DNA from: Agelas oroides
Lineage: Eukaryota; Porifera; Demospongiae; Agelasida; Agelasidae
Length of the DNA stretch: 64,000 nt
Direction: 5' to 3'
Assembly (NCBI GenBank): GCA_949130485.1
Contig: OX422187.1
Span: 4,674,159-4,738,158 of the forward strand
Below are positions 35,301 through 64,000 of the stretch, one piece after another. Every line of letters begins with the position of its first letter. The stretch's first letter is position 1. The notes under the pieces are model-generated. The model worked only from the letters and a program-made list of their open reading frames with translations, did no database searches and had not been told where the DNA came from. The position numbers were made by a program, and so were the translations under genes.

Positions 35301-37448
35301 CATTTCCAGGTACGTTAGTCCTTGGACAAACTCCGAAAGTCATAGGAAGCCATTATCAGGCATTGTCAGGTTTGGATCTCTGAAAAGAGTGAGTCAAGTA
35401 GCTAATATCATAGCTGCATGATTCAAGCAATGTTTGGACAGAATTGTCAGTTAACTCTGAAATGACATACACAGCTAAGTCAAGTAGTCCATGTTTATAT
35501 GAACAATTTCAGGGGCCTCTAAGCCTCCAGCAGTTCAAGGTGCATTGATTCTCTAAGTCTTCATGTGAATACAAGGCAGTAACAATGGCACGATAACTAA
35601 GGCGGACGATACTGCTTTTAGGCAATACTGCTTTTAGTCCCACTATACCTCTACCAAACCAAAGGCGCATTAATCTACAAGGTGACAAGCAGAGACAGCT
35701 AGGGTACGAGCTTGAGTCATAATACTTTAGTAGATGCTATTGTATGGCCTCAGGCCCGTAGGCAGGGGGGGTTCGAGGGGGTTCACTCGAACCCCCCTTT
35801 TGGCCTCCAAAAGATTATATATGCACCACTTAACTATACATTTTGAGTGCCCTACCGTTTGAAATTGGTCCACTATATAGTCTCGATGCTATTTAGAATC
35901 ATCCCCGTCGAAACAAGTCTGGTTGCAGGCGAGTTTGTTCATGGAGGACCAGCGCGGAACACGCACGTAAGCTGTTTACGCCACTGCTATGAAAGGACGC
36001 GCCTAAATACGTGTGTAAATAAATCACTATTTCAGGTGCCCAAGAGTTCACCAGTTGTCTTCTAGTGATGTCACCCCACCTGCTGTTCTGCCAACCTTAG
36101 TACCTTCTCTCTTGGAAATTTGAAGTCAGCTGGCTTAGCAAATGCATACGTGGACAGCCAAAAATTGGATGCAATACTCCGCAAGCCATGTAGCTACTAC
36201 GGCTCTGGTTTTGTCCCAAATGGCCTCAGAAGGAATCCCAGAGCATCTAATTTCTAAAATTTTCCTGGGGGAGCATGCCCCCAGACCCCCCCTAGTCTTG
36301 CATACTTATGGCATGCATACATACACATCTGACATCCATGTAACCCCCCATCTAAAAATCCTGGCTACAGGCCTGGGCCTCACATACATGTTGTATCCAC
36401 AGTATAGCATTGTACTATAAAATTATTTCAGTATCACCAGCTACAGAACATGAAAATAAATCTTAGAAGTCTACAGCTTCAAATGTGACAGAATCACATG
36501 CCAATTCATCTTTGAGGTCTACATGGTCTTGAGATTTTGACAAAACAGGTCATACTGCATTATGGCTTGCCATAAATATCTATTTACTCTCAGAACAAGT
36601 GACTTTCTAAAAGCAGCCAAGGAAACAGCCACGTAGTCTCACTTGACTTAAGGCAAACTCCATGATTCTAAGTGCAGCGATCGATTTCATTACGCCTACT
36701 GGCGATTGCGGGGCAACATCCTGCTTTTCTATGGAGCCTAGTACAGGTATTCCAAACTAGTGACTTTCAACAAGCAATTCAAAAGGTGACCACATGCAAT
36801 GATAGGCACCAGCAAGGCAACAATAAACCAAGGTGCAGTGTCTTTGCAACTCACGTGTATATCTGGAAACAGAGCTTGAGCGAGTCGGCAAAATAGCACA
36901 CTTTTAACTTATCTACGTGAAAATCAGAGTTTTGCAACTGATATGGGTCTTATTCTTGTGAGGCCGCTGCTGGTACGTTGCCGCAGTCCAAAAGAGCATC
37001 GCTCGCTTCGCTTGAAGCTTCCGCACGTGAGCAAATTACGTAATCCCAAATATTTGACTCCAACGTTGTGGAGAAGTCGTAGCCGTTTCCACTAACGTAC
37101 AGATTCCGGACAAAAAGAGTGCTCATTTATTAATAGTAGATGAACAACTATTCCAACCATATGCTTATGTTGGTGTTACTCTATATCTTCATTTTCACGT
37201 TCTTAACCCTAATAATGCTGAGCTGCTGGGATGTAGATCCAGAGCAGAGACCCACCTTTGCTCAGCTGGTGACTACCATCACATCAGTCCTGGATCCCCT
37301 GGCAGACTACCTAGATGTGAGCACCTTCATCACTGGAGAGGAGCAGGAGACAGAAACAACCATCATGGAATCTCAGCTAGTGAAGAACACACCAGACAAG
37401 AGGAATGGCAGACAACTGATACCTCCTACAAAGCTGGTGACCATGTGA
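29203..37448 (+). CDS. Gene 1 (RTK-A): receptor tyrosine kinase, ectodomain not found
   Basis: Exons read by eye: 29203-29341, 29480-29560, 30481-30587, 32106-32195, 33365-33579, 34151-34263, 34380-34545, 34670-34812 and a last exon ending at 37448. Phases agree across the joins (1, 2, 2, 1, 1, 0, 2, 0, 2). The product has a transmembrane helix, a juxtamembrane stretch and a tyrosine kinase domain with glycine loop, VAVK lysine, alpha-C glutamate, HRDLTARN loop, DFG and an activation-loop tyrosine, so it should be catalytically able. Known RTKs of this type signal from the plasma membrane. Exons before 29203 could not be found in the 12 kb upstream. The final intron acceptor is irregular (see 37215-37448). 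Gene 2 is a tandem paralogue directly downstream. Confidence 0.8.
29480..29560 (+). CDS. Gene 1 juxtamembrane exon 1
   Basis: 81-bp exon, phase 2 in and out, encoding [12 protein letters not shown] then [11 protein letters not shown]. The donor is GTACTA, unusual but the same in the paralogue at 58925. The Tyr in H-T-Y could be a phosphorylation site (inference). Confidence 0.75.
30481..30587 (+). CDS. Gene 1 juxtamembrane exon 2 and start of glycine loop
   Basis: 107-bp exon, phase 2 in, phase 1 out. It encodes [13 protein letters not shown] then D-F-P-A-E-M-I-Y and L-H-L-L-D-S-V-G-Q. The final G of the exon plus the next exon complete G-Q-G-E-F-G, the nucleotide-binding loop, so the intron interrupts this motif. 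Confidence 0.85.
30786..30870 (-). repeat. Decayed Penelope 3'-repeat with dead hammerhead
   Basis: On the minus strand it reads CAGCTGATGAGGCCTGGTAT and then CAGTGGGTGACTTTC, matching the ribozyme region at 12774-12840. The CGAAAC box has become CCAAAA, so the ribozyme core is lost. Confidence 0.6.
31338..31475. repeat. Decayed copy of palindromic MITE family P
   Basis: TACTGTATTGCTAAACACTC, GGTGGAGCTCATGCACACTT and TCCTGCCCTTAAC line up with the core of the copies at 50822 and 51919. The ends are no longer recognisable. Confidence 0.55.
31860..31902. repeat. Hairpin
   Basis: TACCGTAATC and GATTACGGTA form perfect arms around a 23-base centre in a gene 1 intron. Confidence 0.5.
32106..32195 (+). 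CDS. Gene 1 kinase exon: glycine loop and catalytic lysine
   Basis: 90-bp exon, phase 1 in and out. It encodes [10 protein letters not shown] then [10 protein letters not shown]. The lysine codon at 32183-32185 is the ATP-anchoring Lys of protein kinases. Acceptor CATTACAG, donor GTAAGG. Confidence 0.9.
32399..32660. repeat. piggyBac-like MITE fragment, probable
   Basis: It begins TTAACCCTTTAATAACCC, like the left end of the 5237-5952 element. The right end is not clear. Confidence 0.35.
33365..33579 (+). CDS. Gene 1 kinase exon: alpha-C helix and hinge
   Basis: 215-bp exon, phase 1 in, phase 0 out. The alpha-C glutamate is in N-I-L-K-E-C-L-K-M (codon 33403-33405). [11 protein letters not shown] and the hinge [16 protein letters not shown] are typical of receptor tyrosine kinases. 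An acidic insert (S-E-D-E-D-I-D-L) closes the exon. Confidence 0.9.
34151..34263 (+). CDS. Gene 1 kinase exon: catalytic loop
   Basis: 113-bp exon, phase 0 in, phase 2 out. It encodes [12 protein letters not shown] and the catalytic loop [10 protein letters not shown], with the catalytic Asp at codon 34241-34243. The usual tyrosine-kinase HRDLAARN has Thr for the first Ala here. Confidence 0.9.
34380..34545 (+). CDS. Gene 1 kinase exon: DFG and activation loop
   Basis: 166-bp exon, phase 2 in, phase 0 out. It has V-A-D-F-G-L-S (Asp codon 34411-34413), an activation-loop Tyr in K-T-Y-F-R-Q, the tyrosine-kinase signature L-P-I-K-W-M-A, then Y-E-S-L where most kinases have P-E. Met/Axl-type RTKs also vary this residue, so activity need not be lost. 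Confidence 0.9.
34670..34812 (+). CDS. Gene 1 kinase exon: C-lobe
   Basis: 143-bp exon, phase 0 in, phase 2 out before GTATGT. It encodes [12 protein letters not shown] then T-P-Y-P-G-I-H-P and N-G-E-R-L-P-K-P. This is subdomains IX-X of a tyrosine kinase; the W-S-F-G Asp precedes it at the end of the previous exon (D-V). Confidence 0.9.
35751..36375. mobile_element. CAGGCCCGTAG-type DNA transposon, copy 2
   Basis: 625 bp in the last intron of gene 1. The left end is CAGGCCCGTAG and the right end CTACAGGCCTG, with GGCCT directly repeated on both sides, again a 5-bp target-site duplication. It aligns with 21453-22044 throughout. Confidence 0.7.
37215..37448 (+). CDS. Gene 1 last exon: end of kinase and C-tail
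   Basis: It encodes [15 protein letters not shown] (subdomain XI of tyrosine kinases), a helix up to L-D-P-L-A-D-Y-L and an acidic then basic tail ending at TGA 37446-37448. Protein similarity starts at 37215 or before, yet no AG acceptor lies between the in-frame stop at 37137-37139 and 37222. The first usable AG (37221-37222) would start the exon at 37223 in frame but drop the M-L-S segment. Either a non-canonical acceptor is used, a small exon is missed, or the site has mutated. The tail has no clear further motif. Confidence 0.75.
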   Translation: MLSCWDVDPEQRPTFAQLVTTITSVLDPLADYLDVSTFITGEEQETETTIMESQLVKNTPDKRNGRQLIPPTKLVTM

Positions 37449-38264
37449 TAAAGAATGAAGAAGCAGAGAAGTGTACTAGAATAGTACAGTCATCTGGAAA
37501 CTGCTTTCACTGAACAAACTGTCATTGTAGTTTGACCATACCTGTCTTATACCATTGTAGACTCAGTTACCCTAGCTCACCTGTTTGCATTTTATAACAC
37601 AACATACAGCTTGAATTCCTTTGTATATAAAGCCATTCATTGACTATCCTTTACTTGATCATCCCTTGTATATCCATACATCACTGTCTGTCTCATGCTT
37701 GTACCTGCATGGGACTTGGCAGGCTCGATCGTTTGCTCATGCTTCAGTGCAGCAGTGATGGCGATCACGTGTGCCTATATATATTTTCCCCCGCCGTCCC
37801 CATTTCATACGGGGCCGTGATACACTGACATGAATACCAAGCCTTGCTGCACTGAGTTCTGAGGGATTGAGTTGTCAAACTTGTGGATACCTCTCTCTGA
37901 CTGTATTTCTCCTGGCAAGGTGATAGAGATCAGCAGGTCTGATCTACATGCAGTCTCGCAAGCCACACCGTTTTCCCTTGCAGAGAGAGGATGGGTCTAT
38001 TTTAATAGCCTCGAACCCAGGCTTTCCGTTCCGGATTTTATCTCGCAGCTTTGCCAAAGGTCTGGTCACGCTGCAACCAACTGTCGCTATGCAAAGCAGA
38101 AACTTGCCGAGACCAATGAGATCCGCGCTCTTGATCCGCACAATTACGTCACAATGGTTTAGCGGCGCGGATGGCCAGCATCTTATGAACTGCACTGTTC
38201 AATAGTTGCGTGCCTCAGTCAGCTGCAGCGTGACCAGACTGGTGGACGCGTACTTTTCCTGAGG
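37449..38264. other. Gene 1 3' region and gene 2 promoter region
   Basis: Short head-to-tail spacing (816 bp). No canonical AATAAA was seen close to the gene 1 stop. CpG content rises towards 38100-38260, directly before the gene 2 start codon. An open frame at 37872-38162 resembles peptides translated from dispersed repeats (S-L-E-P-R-L-S-V-P-D-F) and is not taken as a gene. Confidence 0.45.

Positions 38265-64000
<25,736 letters not shown>

Noticed and set aside
37872..38162. 97-codon frame upstream of gene 2
   Set aside because: Its peptide resembles translations of dispersed repeats, and a minus-strand frame across it is equally open.

Overview
The window looks like part of a metazoan nuclear genome, most likely a demosponge. 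The reasons are a tandem family of receptor tyrosine kinase (RTK)-type genes cut into many small exons, ectodomains made of sushi (CCP), nidogen-like (NIDO) and scavenger-receptor cysteine-rich (SRCR) modules as in sponge aggregation-receptor-type proteins, TTAGGG telomere-type repeats, and a dense load of Penelope, Helentron, DIRS/Ngaro, LINE and MITE elements. The species is inference; a cnidarian or another invertebrate cannot be excluded from sequence alone. Most of the 64 kb is intron and repeat. Real coding exons are short, and most long open frames are shadows.

Gene layout. (i) On the minus strand a gene (gene 0) starts with a signal-peptide exon at 16824-16740. Exons of an unrecognised cysteine-bearing extracellular domain at 1627-1329 and 1249-1180 probably belong to it, and it runs off the left edge. 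(ii) On the plus strand gene 1 (RTK-A) has a transmembrane exon at 29203-29341, juxtamembrane exons and a nearly complete tyrosine kinase domain ending at a stop at 37448. No ectodomain was found for it. (iii) On the plus strand gene 2 (RTK-B) starts with a signal-peptide exon at 38265-38349 that is paralogous to gene 0 exon 1. It continues as CCP1, NIDO1, CCP2, NIDO2, CCP3, three SRCR domains, a transmembrane exon and a juxtamembrane exon, and leaves the window on the right. Its last exons and even its introns match gene 1, so a kinase domain is expected just beyond 64000. Phases agree across the recognised joins: phase 1 throughout the ectodomain, matching phases around the transmembrane and juxtamembrane exons, and a glycine loop split cleanly by an intron in gene 1. 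A possible small two-exon membrane-protein gene of unknown function sits at 40267-41178, inside the first intron of gene 2.

Recent duplication shaped gene 2. A CCP-NIDO block of about 4 kb is doubled (about 41948-46065 and 46066-49790). An SRCR block of exactly 1361 bp is present three times (54728-58470). A 261-bp palindromic MITE with its flank is repeated around CCP3, and the second copy ends in a short interstitial telomere array (52189-52214).

Mobile DNA. The window holds two Helentron-like elements (520-790 and 7543-8633) and a decayed Penelope-like retroelement with a hammerhead ribozyme (about 11040-12895), nested in a TA-flanked inverted-repeat element (10164-12937). It also holds a 5'-truncated LINE inside a GGAY minisatellite (23255-25630) and a decayed Ngaro/DIRS-type tyrosine-recombinase retroelement (about 59600-63900) in a gene 2 intron. 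Several MITE families show clear target-site duplications: 9 bp Mutator-like, 5 bp CAGGCCCGTAG type, TTAA piggyBac-like and TA pogo-like.
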